In this document: in pieces, positions 46,256-58,079 of the stretch
How positions within the stretch are numbered: position 1 is the stretch's first letter
Layout: every line of letters starts with the position of its first letter
Assembly: GCA_037179335.1 (NCBI GenBank)
Contig: JAKZHN010000012.1
Coordinates: forward strand, 806,001 to 870,000
Direction: 5' to 3'
Source: Cyclaneusma minus
Lineage: Eukaryota > Ascomycota > Leotiomycetes > Marthamycetales > Marthamycetaceae
Length of the DNA: 64,000 nucleotides
Notes under the pieces: generated by a model
Databases searched by the model: none
What the model saw: the letters and a program-made list of their open reading frames with translations, nothing else
Told to the model about the DNA's origin: nothing
Translations under genes and position numbers: made by a program

Positions 46256-48086
46256 CTACGGACTAGCCCATCCCCCGGCAACATCAACCCACTCGGCCAA
46301 ACAGCTTCCCTGCTTACCCTCCACATCCACAATATCCGTATCACACCTACACCGACAGCCCACGCCATTCTCCAACTCCTCATCCCAATTCTCCCAATAC
46401 TCGTCTTCTTCTTTGCGCTTCTTCTCATCCTCGGTCGTCATTTCCAACCACGGTTCGCGTGGTAGTTGGCGAGACGGGGCATTGGCCGGACAGTGTTGGA
46501 TGGTTGTGTGCCGGTAACCGAAATCGCGGAAATAGTGGATGTCGCGTGGTGCCAGAAGGGCGCCGGCCGCGAGGGAGTGGATTGGTGCATCGCCCCACTT
46601 GAGTAAATGTCAGCATAAGAATTCCATATAAAACTGCGCATGGGAGCCCTGCACGTTGGGAAACCAGAAACAAGTAGGAAGCAAAAAAGCCAAAAACTCA
46701 CCCTCTCCATCCAAAACCCCCCACTCCGGTCCATCATCTGGAAAAACTCCTCATACTCCTTCGACCTAAACCAACTCAACCTCGCAATCTCAAAGTTACT
46801 CCAAAAGTGACACATATTATACTTCTCGCCCTCCATATCCTCCGGGTCAATGTCCGGCAGCGTATGTCTCCCCGGATCGCCCATCAGAATCTCCTCAGGC
46901 AGAGGAGCTTTGTAGTTGGGGTCGTCTTCGGGGAGGGAGACGGGCTCTTCAGGAGGATCGGGTTTGGGCTCGACGAACATTTCCCAGAGACCTTGGGACT
47001 TGATGTTCTTGAGGCGCTTGTAGGCGGATGCGTAGCGCCAGATGTTGGGCACGGTTTCTTTGAGCTCTTTGACGGCGATGGTGAAGCCGTAGGTTTTGTT
47101 GGCTTCGATCATTTTGAGGAAGGGGTCGCTGTGGGGTGGGGTGTTAGAATGAGTGTCTTCGTAAACGTGGAAGGGGACATAGACGTACTAGGTGATGTCG
47201 CAGAAATACTTGATCTCGGGCTCTAGACGCCAGTACCACTCGTACTTCTGGAGCAGCTCGTGCTTGTAGAAGAAACTATCATCTTGTCAGTCCAGATTTT
47301 CCCGATATCAGACAGGCGTCACAAACCCAGAATAGAATCTGCACATAGCGTGATAACTCTCCATCCCACCGTACATGATAGCCGCATCTCCCTGCTTTGC
47401 AATACCCTCCTTAGCCACCTTAGGATCAATCCAATCCGGAAAACCCCACATGCTAGGATCGATCTTCCCAAACTCCACCGAGGAGCTGGTATAATTCTGG
47501 ACCGTGTCTTTGAACGTCTGGTTGAATTCGGCATCGTTGAGAAATACATAGGGGTAATGATACCACCGGTTGAAATGTCGCTCAATGGACTTGATAGACT
47601 GGATCACACCTTCCAGCTCCTTATTACGGGCTAGCACCACGAATGCAGCGTTTGCCCGTGGTTTCGTCGTATCTGGCTCGAGGCAGCCGGTCACAAAGAC
47701 CTTGTCATGCTGTTCGCTAATTTTTCTATGAAGGCAATGTCAGTCGCCATATTCCAATGCAGCGATGCATGCATTCTCCAACAAGTAGAAGGAAAGTACT
47801 ACCTTATAGCAGGAGGCGCCCCAGCGGGCATTAGCATTCTCCCCGTGGAGTTGGGATTCCGAATGAAAAAGATAAGCAGCAATACTGAGAGAATAGCTAT
47901 TGGTATGAGCAAGACCACCCCAATCGGCACCGCAATACTCGACCCCGGTATTAAGCGCTGCGGGCGCAGCAGAAAGCCCCATCTCTGCGAGTACTTGTTT
48001 TTCGAGCGACCCTTCTCATATGTACTGGCGCCGGGGAGCTGAGGCGTCGTGGGTATGGATTTGACGACTCTCCTTATGAACTCCAT
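46256..48086 (-). CDS. GT15 alpha-1,2-mannosyltransferase (KRE2/MNT1 type)
   Basis: Five exons (47803-48086, 47327-47725, 47189-47275, 46702-47128, 46256-46597) encode 512 residues. A type II signal anchor lies near residues 33-58 (IAVPIGVVLLIPIAILSVLL). The luminal part has the family opening ANAAFVVLARNKELEGVIQS, FNRWYHYPYVFLNDAEF, EWYWRLEPEIKYFCDIT and the diagnostic YNMCHFWSNFEIARLSWFRS, followed by GGFWMERWGDAPIHSLAAG and FGYRHTTIQHCP. These Golgi enzymes add alpha-1,2-linked mannose to O- and N-glycans of cell-wall proteins using GDP-mannose. The ATG at 48086 is the first true start; the GTG two codons earlier is not used. The acidic tail (EDEKKRKEEDEYWENWDEEL, then CRCRCDTDIVDVEG) is longer than in minimal family members. 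Confidence 0.93.
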
Positions 48087-49600
48087 GGCCACGTGTGTTT
48101 TCGCAGGTCACGGTAGACACCCACTCGTTCCGGTAAATTCAAGTCCAGGCTCGCTCGAGGAGCCTATGCGATTGGAGGGCGCGGCGGAGAGTTGAGGCCT
48201 CACACGGGGCTAGTATTACGGGAATTAGGTGCGAATGGGGCGGGCGGTAGAGGGACCGTCAGCCTGCGCAGGCGAAGACACAAAGCTGGGCGCGGAGGGA
48301 GCGAGTCATAAACGAGTGGCAGAGGTCATGGAAGCCCTCGAGAGTCGATATGCGGTGGCTGCTGGCGCATACGGGAGCAGATTCGTCGTCGGGAGCTCAC
48401 GACGTTGCGAGCGTCAGTCGTTGTCGCTTCGAGATTGCCAGCGGGAGACGTCTTATGGCGGAGGCATCCGTAAATTGGCAGTCGGGTGATGCAGTAGGCC
48501 GGCGTAGTGGAGGGTGGCAGATGTCGGGAGATGCACTCGTGGTGGTGCAGAGAATTGGGGACTTCTCTGCTATGTTGCCTTGAAAACGTCCACCTTGACC
48601 TCTCTTTGGCAGTTTCCAGGAGAAGAAAGCTTGACTTCCACTTGATGTTGCCCACTGGCCTGGAACCGCTGGACGGGGCTTAGTGCTGCACTACGGTCTT
48701 GGCACGAGAGATAATTATGGCAATTGCCCGGGAGCGCACTGCCCTGGACTCATCCACTGCCAACCCTGAATATCTGATGTCGCCTGAACTTAAGGAGCAG
48801 GGAGCCTTATAAACTTGAAGTCAGCAGCTTTTAGGGGGCTTCGTCAGTATCGCGACGTGCAGGCCGCCGGGTCCTCCAGATTTTGAACTACGCGCGGCAA
48901 GACTTCCCTTGCACAATCCTCTGGCAGCGTCCGGCTGGAATTGAGTGCACGCTTGCAAACGGCAGTCGGGGATGAATTCTTGGGCTGCAGCACCAGGACG
49001 CGCAGTGCGCAGAAACTGGACACCCGAGCCGCCTAAAGGGGTCTGGCATGGCCGCCAGCGTCTGAGATGATTGACGGCTAAACGATCGAGTGCATGGAGT
49101 CCGCGCGGCTGAAAGCGATGAAGCTGTGGGGGAGGAGGGAGAGCTGAGCCTCGACTTCGTATTCAGGAACTCCAGATATGTTCCGTGCCCCGATTTTAGA
49201 CATGCCATTTTCAAAGCCGGAACATGCAGTAATTCTGTAAAAGGGAACAATTGCATCATATCTGCACTTCTTGACTCCTTGCCTCCCGATCCCGTCCCAA
49301 GCCGCGCTTGCAATTGCCTTTTCACTTTGCCAAAGCCATTCTAGCTTCAACACCCCACCGCACCTTAAAGACCACCACCGCTGAGGAACCTCAAATCTAC
49401 AGCGATTGCGACAAAGGCTCTCCGATAAGCCGTCCAGTGTGTTGCTCCTGAAAAGCCTGGGCCAACACTCGAATATCACAACAACCTCGCGCCACCCCAC
49501 CTCGACTTCTCAAACCTCCGCCAACCTCCTCCGTCTGAACTTCCCCATCACGAACTTCCCCATCACGACCTCCCATCAACATCCCCCACCCACCACAACC
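48087..49600. other. Divergent promoter region
   Basis: Between the mannosyltransferase (-) and the DUF4604 gene (+). No coding signal is convincing. The 300 bp before 49601 are C-rich, with many ACC/CCA triplets typical of fungal 5' leaders. Confidence 0.5.
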
Positions 49601-50323
49601 ATGGCCAACCCCAAAATAACCTCCAAAAACCTCACCTACGACACCACCCTCCCCCCCTTCCTCGCCGCCCTCCACGCCTCCCAATCCACCTCCTCCGGCC
49701 GCCACGAACGCGCCATCGCCCGCCCCCGCAAAGCGCGCACCGCCGCCGACGAAGAAGAAGACGCGCCCATCTACATCGATGCCGCAACCAACGAAGTAGT
49801 GTCCGCTCCCATTCCCAAAGAACATCCCTCCATTCCCAAAGAACACGAGGAAGGTGCTCTCATCTTCGAAGAATACGAGGACGACGGTCGACAAAGCGAG
49901 GGACATGAAAGCGAGGGCCACATGGACGAAGAAGCGCGCAGAGGCGCACTGCAACACGAAGCAGAATGCAGACAGCAGGACAAGGAGCGCAAAGCAAAGT
50001 ATGCTAAGGAACGAAGAGAGAAGCTCGCTGCCATTGGAGGTGCGAGGAAGCGCAAAGCTGGCAAGATCGTGGGCGGTGATGATGACGACGACGATGCTTT
50101 GGGCAAGAAGAAGAAGAGCAAGAAGCAGGAAGTCAAGGGTGATGCGAAGCAGAATGCGAAGTTTGAGGAGGAGATGAGGCAAGCTGGTGTTAAGACGACT
50201 AAGGATGTGAAGGATACCCAGACATCGACGACCAAAGCTCTGCCTGCGAAGAAGGCTAGGAAGGGGAAGAAGGTCCACATTAATTTGGACTGGGTGACAG
50301 ATGAACCTTGGGATGACAGATGA
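49601..50323 (+). CDS. DUF4604 protein
   Basis: A single exon of 240 residues. The start MANPKITSKNLTYDTTLPPF with LAALHASQ is the conserved N-terminal block of DUF4604, a family of small basic-acidic eukaryotic proteins of unknown role. It continues with an acidic patch (DEEEDAPIYID), charged helices (QQDKERKAKYAKERREKLAA), a poly-Asp run and lysine-rich nuclear-localisation-like stretches (KKKKSKKQEVKG), then LDWVTDEPWDD. The composition suggests a nuclear, largely disordered protein (inference). The frame is open upstream to 49406, but conservation of the family start and the ACAACCATGG context favour 49601. Confidence 0.85.
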   Translation: MANPKITSKNLTYDTTLPPFLAALHASQSTSSGRHERAIARPRKARTAADEEEDAPIYIDAATNEVVSAPIPKEHPSIPKEHEEGALIFEEYEDDGRQSEGHESEGHMDEEARRGALQHEAECRQQDKERKAKYAKERREKLAAIGGARKRKAGKIVGGDDDDDDALGKKKKSKKQEVKGDAKQNAKFEEEMRQAGVKTTKDVKDTQTSTTKALPAKKARKGKKVHINLDWVTDEPWDDR

Positions 50324-51611
50324 AGCAATGTAGCAAAATTGCAAGGAAACACGGGGAGCATGGCTGGACGTCTCTATGTCCATTTGAACTAGATGGGCAT
50401 GAGGCACTAGCTTTTCTACCAAAACCGCACGGTTATGGATTTGCAGGAGCGGCGTTATGGGAGTAAGGCGCGGTGCTGAATTGGGCATGGCGAGTGTGTT
50501 GAGATACCCCCTACGGCTACAAGTCAAGGTACACAAAGCATTCAGAAAAATTCAAATCCAAAATTCGGAAACTGGCTTTGCACATTTACTGCTCTCTGTC
50601 TAGGCATTAGTAGTAATAGCAACAATATTCAGTCAAATATAGGCGCGATACTATTTCAGGGGTGTTTTGCGGAAGAACCAGGACATCGAAGGTTGGTTGA
50701 AAAGGGGCAATAGGCTGAAGGGTGGCTAAAGTGCAACCAATTCTGCACTGCCCCTTTCTAAGTTTCAAGAGCGTATGCCGGGCCTCCTGCCTTTTAGTGC
50801 AGGTCGGCACCTTCAAATCACCTCTTTACCATATGACAGAATTCAAAAAAAGGCATCGGGCTATCAAGGGCGTCACCACAGTCACCATGCATCAACATCA
50901 ACCAAACCACACCATGCAAATGCGACTTTTCTGAAATTTCTCTCTTGCTTCTCTACCCTAATTTCCAGTCAAGAGCCTTCGATCTCCTATCCACTCCATC
51001 CACCCACGATTCCAGGTAGTCGCGTAGAAGTAAACCCGGTCGTGTAATTTGTGTAATCTGTTGCCAGCCCACCCACGGAAGAAATCGATACTTCGTCGAT
51101 ATTTCCCAAGCTCGCTCCGTATTACACAACCAGATAAAAGGAAGAAACGATTCCCATGCCCTTCCCTGCGAGAGTATACCTGGAAGAAACGCCGTGAAAT
51201 GAAGAACTTTCTGAGAGAACTTTGGTGGTACAGCTAGCTGTCTGTGCGAAAGCTGGAAATGGGGGATTGCGGTGAGCTAGGTCGAGATGAAAACGCCGAG
51301 ATGTGTTGTGAGGGAAGGGTTTGCGGTGTTCAGAGTCGAGTCGCGGGATTGCTTTTGCGCAGATGGTGTGTGTGATTCTGGGAAACCGGAGAAGCTGCGA
51401 GGACGAGTTCCCTTCTGCTGTTGGGATTCTCGTCACCTGGATTTGGATTCTCGACTGCAACGTAAGTGTTATGTGGAAGATGCCTGCAAATATTTGCCGC
51501 CCCTATGCAGTTCTGGAGGAGGGTTGATTCGCAAAAGACAGATAAGTCGATTAGAGGTCTTGGAAGGTGTCGTGTAGCTATGCGCTCGGGCGTATGTAGC
51601 AACCGACATGC
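50324..51611. other. Intergenic, convergent 3' flanks
   Basis: Lies between the stops of the DUF4604 gene (+) and TAF14 (-). No supported gene. Confidence 0.55.
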
Positions 51612-52600
51612 CTATGACTTCTCGGAAACGAATCTCCACAGCATCTGTATGAGGTTCTCGGGAAGCGTGTACAGATCGACATGGAACTCGCCCTCTGTTT
51701 CCTGGTTAGGCATCTTCCAATTCCCCAGAGAGGAGCGCAACTCACGATCCACATCATTCTTCGTGTAAGTATCCTCCGACTTATTATCATGGATCATCTG
51801 CACCACCTGCAACAGATCATCCTCCTGCAGCTTCACCAGTCCATCCGCCAACTTATCCATATCCACCGTGGTCTTCTTCTTCTTGGCCTCCTTCTCCTTC
51901 TTCCTTACACCATTCGCATCATCGCCAGGTACAGGTCCGCTCTCCTTCAATTTCTCTAAGAGTGCTGCATTGGGATTGCGGAAGGTGATGGTGTGCTTGA
52001 CTTCGTAGCGCGGCGAGGCGAAGTTGAGATCGTGAGGAACGGAGTGCTTGCCGCCCTTTTCGGTGTGTAGGTCGATAAGCATTTCGAACTCTCCCCAGCC
52101 ATCGTTTTCACAGCGGAAGGGGGGGTTGGTGAAGACTGGATGGTGCAAAGATGCGACGGTCAGCGAGAATCCACAACACATAGCATTGTACTCCGTTGTT
52201 CGTTAGGAAGGGAGGAACGCACCTTGTGTGGGGTTGGGAAAGGTGGGATGTAGGTTGTAGGTAGCTTTCGTAAAGGCATTGGCAGGAACCTCATCGCCGG
52301 CCTCATTGAGCATGTAGATCTCAATGAACCAGATCTTCATGGGGAACCCCTCCATCTCAGCCGGCTTTCCACTATTCCATCAATCCATGTCAGCCCATAT
52401 CCATGCCAGCCAAATCGCATGCCACCGTGAGGCTGCGCGCGCAACCAATCTACTGACCTGTTCTTCTGCTCCGTCACCACCTTGATCGTGCGTTTGACCT
52501 GCGCGCATGTTAGCCCAGATTCACTCTGTCCTTCTTCAAATGGGCTGAGCTTTGCGCCATCCAACGCGCAGATGGCGGGATCACATACCTCGACCACCAT
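51612..52600 (-). CDS. TAF14: YEATS-domain protein Taf14
   Basis: Exons 52589-52600, 52458-52498, 52223-52371 and 51612-52135 give 241 residues, the size of yeast Taf14. The YEATS domain spans roughly residues 3-130: VKRTIKVVTEQ, MKIWFIEIYMLNEAGDEVPA, YNLHPTFPNPTQVFTNPPF and ENDGWGEFEMLIDLH, with the His and GWGEF aromatic site that read acylated lysine. After a Lys-rich linker (KKEKEAKKKKTTVDMD) comes the ET domain (LADGLVKLQEDDLLQVVQMI to LPENLIQMLWRF), which binds short motifs in partner subunits. Taf14 is shared by TFIID, TFIIF, INO80, SWI/SNF and NuA3. Exon 1 is only 12 nt (M-V-V-E); it is supported by the ATG, the GTATGT donor and phase. Confidence 0.93.
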
Positions 52601-53554
52601 CTTGACGATCTCCCCGTGGGCTGTGCGCTCAGCTTTGAATGCAGTTGAGAAGCAAGGCAGCTGCGCAGCGAGTTTTGTATACGGATACTGGGTCGCGCGT
52701 CTGGGATGGAGTGGATTTCGCGGGGTTTGCGAAAGTGGCTGGTTGAAGGCAGCGAGCGAAGCTTCAGAATATCGCCGGCAGTCTTAGCGCGCGCTTTCGG
52801 TCGGCTAAGCCCAATGCGAGCCCACCGAAAAGTGCGCCTTGCTGTGCCGTGCGGTGACAGAGAATAATGCGGCGGCGACAGGCAAACTTCAAGTTGGTTA
52901 ATCAGATAGCAGCCAATGGAACAAAGGGGTCTAGAGGTAGTTGGCAAACTTTATTTGTCTGCTGGCCGGCTCTGTTGGATGCTCAATTCTGATCAACTTC
53001 ATGTTCAGCCAGAACCGGAATCGTGAATAGCCTCGGTGTTTTGTCCGTGAGAGGCTCCGCGTGGGTTACCTGTTGAAGTCGTGCAAATGAGTATTCTAAC
53101 GGAGCGTCGTTTCTGGACATAAGCAGCACACCGAGAGGCATTAAAATGTCACAATTACTATGAATATCCGAAAACCAAGTATTGGGGGGAATCTCTGGCT
53201 GGAATTGTATCTAACTACTGGCTCATGGCCTTAAGGACCACGGCATCGATACTTTCTAAAGCCGCCTCTACCTCATCTATCCTCGCGGCTGCCACGCTAG
53301 CTTCAGTCTGTACCGAATCCCAGACCTCGTGAATCCTAGGGTGCCAGGGCCGGTCATAAAGGTAGATAAGAAGGCTATTGTCTCCTTGTGTACGGGCTAG
53401 GGGCGATCTTCAAATCAGGCTGTCGTGTTTTTTCGGAGTGGGGCAATGGTATCGTAACATTTCATGCATGAACATGATCGCGGTTGGGGGATGATTGGGA
53501 ATGCTGAATGACGACGCTCGATGATTGTGCAAATGACGATGCGGGCGAAAACGC
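52601..53554. other. Intergenic between TAF14 and the RanBP1 gene
   Basis: Contains the TAF14 upstream region and the RanBP1 3' flank. No coding signal. Confidence 0.55.
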
Positions 53555-54593
53555 TCAGTCTGACTTGCCGAAGAGAGCCTCGTTCTCTTTCTGTGCATTC
53601 TCGAAGGCCTCCTTGAACAGGTTGGCGTCTGGGGATATGTTAGCAGGTGTTCTCGGAGAATTCATCAAGGGTCCAGCTCAACATACTTTCGGAGTTGGCA
53701 AATCGGATGGCGAGGGTCGAGGCCTCTGGCTCACCCTCGCTGACATCGGCAGCCGCGTTCCACACCCAACTCCTGTCACTTCCCACGTTGGGGGACAGCT
53801 TCATCTCAGGAACAACTAATATCGAGTCAGTTTTTGTATTTCCAGGGCAGAGCATAGGACGAACATACCGTAGTGGTTGGCGCAAACCTTCAGAGTCTTG
53901 TCTCTTCGCATCACCAAGCGGGTCTTTCCGTTCTCCTTGTGCTTCAACAGTCGGACATCACCAGTTCCTCTCTCCTTCCACTCGTTGGACTCGCGGACGA
54001 ACTTGAAGAGCTTGGCGCGCATCTTGAACATCTGCTCCTCCATCTCCTCGTTGGTCTTGACCTCGACCTTCTCGGTAAGGCGGATGACGGGCTCGAAGTG
54101 GACATCCTCGGACTCGGGGGCTTCCTCCTGTAGTACATGGGTTAGCCATTGAAGCTGTTACGTACGATTTAGAAGCTCCTACCTCAGGGTTCTCAGCGGC
54201 AGCAGCCTCCTTCTGGGCCTTGGCAGAGCCAGAGTTGTCGCCTCGGTCCTCGTCTTCCTCCTTCTTCTCCTTCTTGGGGCCTCCGCCGAACATGGAGAAA
54301 ACATTGTCGGCAGCGCTGGAGGCAGCAGCAGAGACGGTGCTGGCCGCGTTGGTAGCAGCGGTGGTAGCCTGCTCAGTCATGGTCTGAAGGGTTAGCAAAC
54401 GTCATGGTGGTAGGCCAGGCAAAGGCGATGCCAGAAAATCACAGAAGAGCTTGGAGCTTACAGGAGCAGCAGCCTCCTCCTTCACGTCCTTGGGCTCGGT
54501 AGCAAGCTTGGTCTCGTCCTGGGCCAGTCTGGGCTCAGCGGCGGCGGCAACCTCAGCCTCGGGGGCGAGCTTGGTCTCGGTGGCGTCAGACAT
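53555..54593 (-). CDS. YRB1: Ran-specific GTPase-activating co-factor RanBP1
   Basis: Five exons (54462-54593, 54183-54383, 53869-54127, 53687-53815, 53555-53628) encode 264 residues. The first ~110 are Ala/Glu/Lys-rich and disordered, including MFGGGPKKEKKEEDEDRGD. Residues ~120-245 are the Ran-binding domain: HFEPVIRLTEKVEVKTNEE, LFKFVRESNEWKERGTGDVR (the WKERG signature), LVMRRDKTLKVCANHYV and WVWNAAADVSEGEPEASTL. It binds Ran-GTP, boosts RanGAP activity and releases export cargo on the cytoplasmic side of the pore. It ends NAQKENEALFGKSD. The start at 54593 was chosen because an upstream in-frame part lacks family resemblance. Confidence 0.94.
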
Positions 54594-55445
54594 AGTGAGC
54601 GATGGTTTGTGAGAGATGTGCAAATTGGTACTGTTGGAGTGTAAACTGCGCGGTTCTGTAGTGCAAGAAAATAGATTGACGTTGGTCTGCGATAGGAGGG
54701 ATGCTGGCGACTTGGCGGGGTTCAAAAGACTTTGTGTACGCTGCAGCCGCCGCACTGTTTACGGCAGGCGCCAAGCGCGGGTCTTAGCGAATTTTATCGA
54801 GTTAGCACCTGCAGATTTGAACCGCCTCATTTTTGCAATTGAGGCTGGCGGCTGCGCCTGCTTTGTTGACTTGAAGAATGCTTTGTTTTCCGCTGCCAGT
54901 TGTTCTTCCTTCGTTTTAATGACTTCACCTTCGGCGTTTCTCCTTTTGTCTGTTTTTCAAATCGACCTTGGCCGCGGAACTCGGCGGAATACTACACTTT
55001 GCCAGTCAGGGACACCCAATGCTCATTTCTAATGGCTTCATTCTCTGCAAGAGAGGGGATAACAACACGACTTCCTTTCGAAATATTAATTCATGCGACA
55101 GCCCTATCGCCTATGAAAGCACCGACGCAAGCAAACCGCCCTTGACTAGGTTTAAAGAGGAGAGCCTCCTAATTGGTATTGCAATAGCCCTTGTACGTAC
55201 ACCTAAAGATTTCCGAGCCTGACCGCGTTTCTCCATCCTCCCCTAAATCTGCGCCGGAGTCCATTGTTGGTGTCAGTCGAGTTGTTCCAGCAAGCCCTCC
55301 AGCTAACCCATCCGTGCAGCTAACCCATCCATCAGGGGGTACTAGTCAAACAAGCAAGAACTTCCAGGCCCGAGTTTCCCACTGAATCCAAGGCCCGAGA
55401 AAGCAAAGTCGGGTCCTAAAACTCCGGATTTCTCCCAAACGCCCC
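54594..55445. other. Intergenic
   Basis: Between the start of the RanBP1 gene and the end of the next minus-strand gene. No supported gene. Confidence 0.5.
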
Positions 55446-58079
55446 CTACAACAGCCCAGCAAACATGCCTGCGTCGCAGTTTCCTTGTCTCTTGCAGTGC
55501 TCAGCTTCTCGCTTTGCTGCCTTCTTGGACGCCCACGCTGCTTTCTGAGCCGCTTGGGCGGCCTTCTTCTGGGCCATCTCGGCGGCTTTCTGCGAAGCCT
55601 TCTGAGCAGCCTGGCGCGTTTCCTTAAGGCCCTCGGTGCGTTCACGGATCAGCTTTTCGGCCCGACGCCTGTACTCGTCATGCTCCTCGTCTTTACCTTG
55701 GAGCTTGAGCCAGAACAGCTTCGATCGGACTTGAGCAGATAGCAGTGAGATATCCAGAGGCTCGCGAATGTCGTCCAGTTTGGTTCGAGTCTCGCTGTCC
55801 CAAAGACTGGTGAGCTTGTGACTGTGGTCCATGACGAACTCCGAGATGCCACCCGCTGTCTGCAAGACCTGGGTCACGGAGTCGGCAGCTCGCTGTGTAG
55901 CTGTCTCTGACAACTCGTCGAGTTTAGCAAGCGTGGCATCCCCAAAGCTTCGCTGCCTAGCCCACAGGTCGGTCAAGTTCACCGTCTGCAGACAGCGTGT
56001 GGAAAACCACTTGACAGCGTCTTGCACATCCTGTTTCAGGCTGGAGCTGAACTGGACCTGGAGGTTCTCCCTGATTCTGGGTTTCCTCCTCGTAATGATC
56101 TCGATGTTGAGCAAGCCATAGGCGTCCTCCTTGGAGAATTGCAGGACAGGGCCAAGTTCGGACATAAAGAGGGCCTCCAACTCGACGGTTTCACCCTCTT
56201 TCGAGCTCGCCCTCGAGATGTTGAACGACAGTGCCTCCTTTTCCAACCAGGTAGACTTGACATTTGGGGGAACGCGAATCAGGACCGAGTTGTCTCCGCA
56301 GATCTCCGCTTTGAAGATGTTCGAGTCTTGAGGGGGAGAATATGACGCCAAGATGTTTTCCAACAACTTGTCTACATCTCTGAACGGGGACAGGGCCTTG
56401 CTGTCAGATCCTGAGCTTTGCGACTCTGTCACAGTCATGGTCTTTGTCGAAACCTGGACAGAAGTGGATGTCGACTTCAAGGAACCGGTGGCTGGCGAAG
56501 ATAGCATGCCCGTTGGGAATTGAGAAATCATGCGAGCGGCAGATGACAAGCCTCCATTGATCGAGAGTGCAGGATCCGAAGTCATGAACGACGGAGTCAT
56601 GAAAAGAATCGACATGCACAGTGGCAGTAGAAACGCGAATGTGTTCCAGGCAAGAAGGCTCCAGACGAGATCCCGGGAGAGATCAAGCCAGCTCGGTGAC
56701 TTCTTGTCAGATCGAGACGCCCTCCTCGAGGCCTTCTGCATCTTCGGGGGTTCTGGCTCGTACAGTCCCGTAAGGTAAGCAAGATTTCTGTTCATTTGGC
56801 GGGCATCGATGTTCAGAAAGGAAGCAAGCTCGATTGGAAGCCGTCGGTGGATGACGGTCCTTGATTCAGCAGAGTCTCTGTACTCTAGGCAGGTATGGAG
56901 GGCATGCTGGTGGAAAGGGTCGTGTTCCGTCACGAACACGTCCATGCCCTTTTCGAACGGTTCCTTGTGTGAGATGAAGATGGACGGAATTTTGTGACGA
57001 GCCATAAACTCTGCAGACGAACCCTGTGTGCACCGTGCGTCTTCATTGTCGCTCTCAGAAAGATAGAACACCGCCACGTGGGGAAGTTCCCACTCAGGTT
57101 CGACGATGAAGTCATTGCCATGAGGCACCGAGCGGTATGAGAAGTCATCTTCCATATTCAACGTGATGAGGGGTTCCTTCTGGTGGCGGTCCTCGAGACT
57201 TCGGATTGATGCTGAGATGCAGTCCTGCACGTTGATCTGAATGCCTGAAGAATGCATCAACTCGATCTCTGGGGTTCTCTCAGATCCAAAGGCCGACACA
57301 GGAACGACGTTGTACATTTGCGAAGCACTCTGGCGAGTAGAACGGGACTGTGCCTTGTCACCTACCGATGCGGTCACAGAGCTTGCAATCTTGTGGATGA
57401 TGTCCTGCTTGGCCGAGTGGCTCCCGATGTACAGAATGCGGAGAGGCTCTTTGGTGGAGAGGCCTTGTTTTGTCATTGTCTGCCGAATGGTGTGCGTCAT
57501 TCCCGTTCGTGGGACTTGCATCAGCATTTGACGTCCAATCTCCCAAGCCTCATGTTCTGTGTAGTTCCGGATAGTGTGCTTGACCGAGATTTCCTCGGCT
57601 CCGAGATCCATGGGCTCCATGAACTCGATAGATGAGGCCGTCTCATATTCCGTTGTGCTCCGGCCAATAGTAGGGGTTTCGACGGGGCCGTCTAGGCCAT
57701 GGAAGCTGGGAATAGGCTGGGCCTCCTCAGCAGCTTGGCTGTCGACGTCGCTCTCCGCATCGCTATGATCACTGTCGGCAAGGCTGACAACGGACTCGGG
57801 GGTGGCACCATAGTCGGTCGAAGCGACAGACTCTGTGTCCCTATCGTCTCGGGACTCCGAGTCGGTGTCGATGAACTCGTACGATGAGTTGGCGAGGCTG
57901 TCGTGGTGGTCCGACATGGTCTCGCCGGGTTCGGACATGATGGCAGAGGAGCTAGCGTAGACCCAGTTGCTGAGCTGCTCGTTGGACTCAGCAGTGGGAA
58001 ATCGAAGGGTGTAGGAGTCAGTCAAGGCTGGTTCATGGGCAGACCGATCTTCACGGTCGGGAGAACTCGTGCTGCTCAT
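55446..58079 (-). CDS. Single-pass membrane protein of unknown function, 877 residues
   Basis: One uninterrupted exon. The first ATG is at 58079 (MSSTSSPDRE); the frame extends six codons further to a GTG that is unlikely to be used. Residues 1-~170 are acidic and Ser-rich (SSYEFIDTDSESRDDRDTES). Residues ~215-400 look globular, with a Rossmann-like strand-turn (LRILYIGSHSAKQDIIHKI) and HVAVFYLSESDNEDARC, HKIPSIFISHKEPFEKG. A hydrophobic segment near residues 470-497 (LVWSLLAWNTFAFLLPLCMS) is the one clear membrane helix. The C-terminal half is probably on the other side of the membrane. It ends in a long Ala/Lys/Gln heptad-like helix (ETRQAAQKASQKAAEMAQKK). I do not recognise the family; an organelle or nuclear-envelope membrane is possible. 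Confidence 0.8.
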   Translation of the reverse strand: MSSTSSPDREDRSAHEPALTDSYTLRFPTAESNEQLSNWVYASSSAIMSEPGETMSDHHDSLANSSYEFIDTDSESRDDRDTESVASTDYGATPESVVSLADSDHSDAESDVDSQAAEEAQPIPSFHGLDGPVETPTIGRSTTEYETASSIEFMEPMDLGAEEISVKHTIRNYTEHEAWEIGRQMLMQVPRTGMTHTIRQTMTKQGLSTKEPLRILYIGSHSAKQDIIHKIASSVTASVGDKAQSRSTRQSASQMYNVVPVSAFGSERTPEIELMHSSGIQINVQDCISASIRSLEDRHQKEPLITLNMEDDFSYRSVPHGNDFIVEPEWELPHVAVFYLSESDNEDARCTQGSSAEFMARHKIPSIFISHKEPFEKGMDVFVTEHDPFHQHALHTCLEYRDSAESRTVIHRRLPIELASFLNIDARQMNRNLAYLTGLYEPEPPKMQKASRRASRSDKKSPSWLDLSRDLVWSLLAWNTFAFLLPLCMSILFMTPSFMTSDPALSINGGLSSAARMISQFPTGMLSSPATGSLKSTSTSVQVSTKTMTVTESQSSGSDSKALSPFRDVDKLLENILASYSPPQDSNIFKAEICGDNSVLIRVPPNVKSTWLEKEALSFNISRASSKEGETVELEALFMSELGPVLQFSKEDAYGLLNIEIITRRKPRIRENLQVQFSSSLKQDVQDAVKWFSTRCLQTVNLTDLWARQRSFGDATLAKLDELSETATQRAADSVTQVLQTAGGISEFVMDHSHKLTSLWDSETRTKLDDIREPLDISLLSAQVRSKLFWLKLQGKDEEHDEYRRRAEKLIRERTEGLKETRQAAQKASQKAAEMAQKKAAQAAQKAAWASKKAAKREAEHCKRQGNCDAGMFAGLL

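Noticed and set aside
49406..49600. N-terminal extension of the DUF4604 protein
   Set aside because: The extension is a Pro/Thr/Ser-rich leader-like sequence; family members begin at the ITSKNL block, which supports the ATG at 49601.
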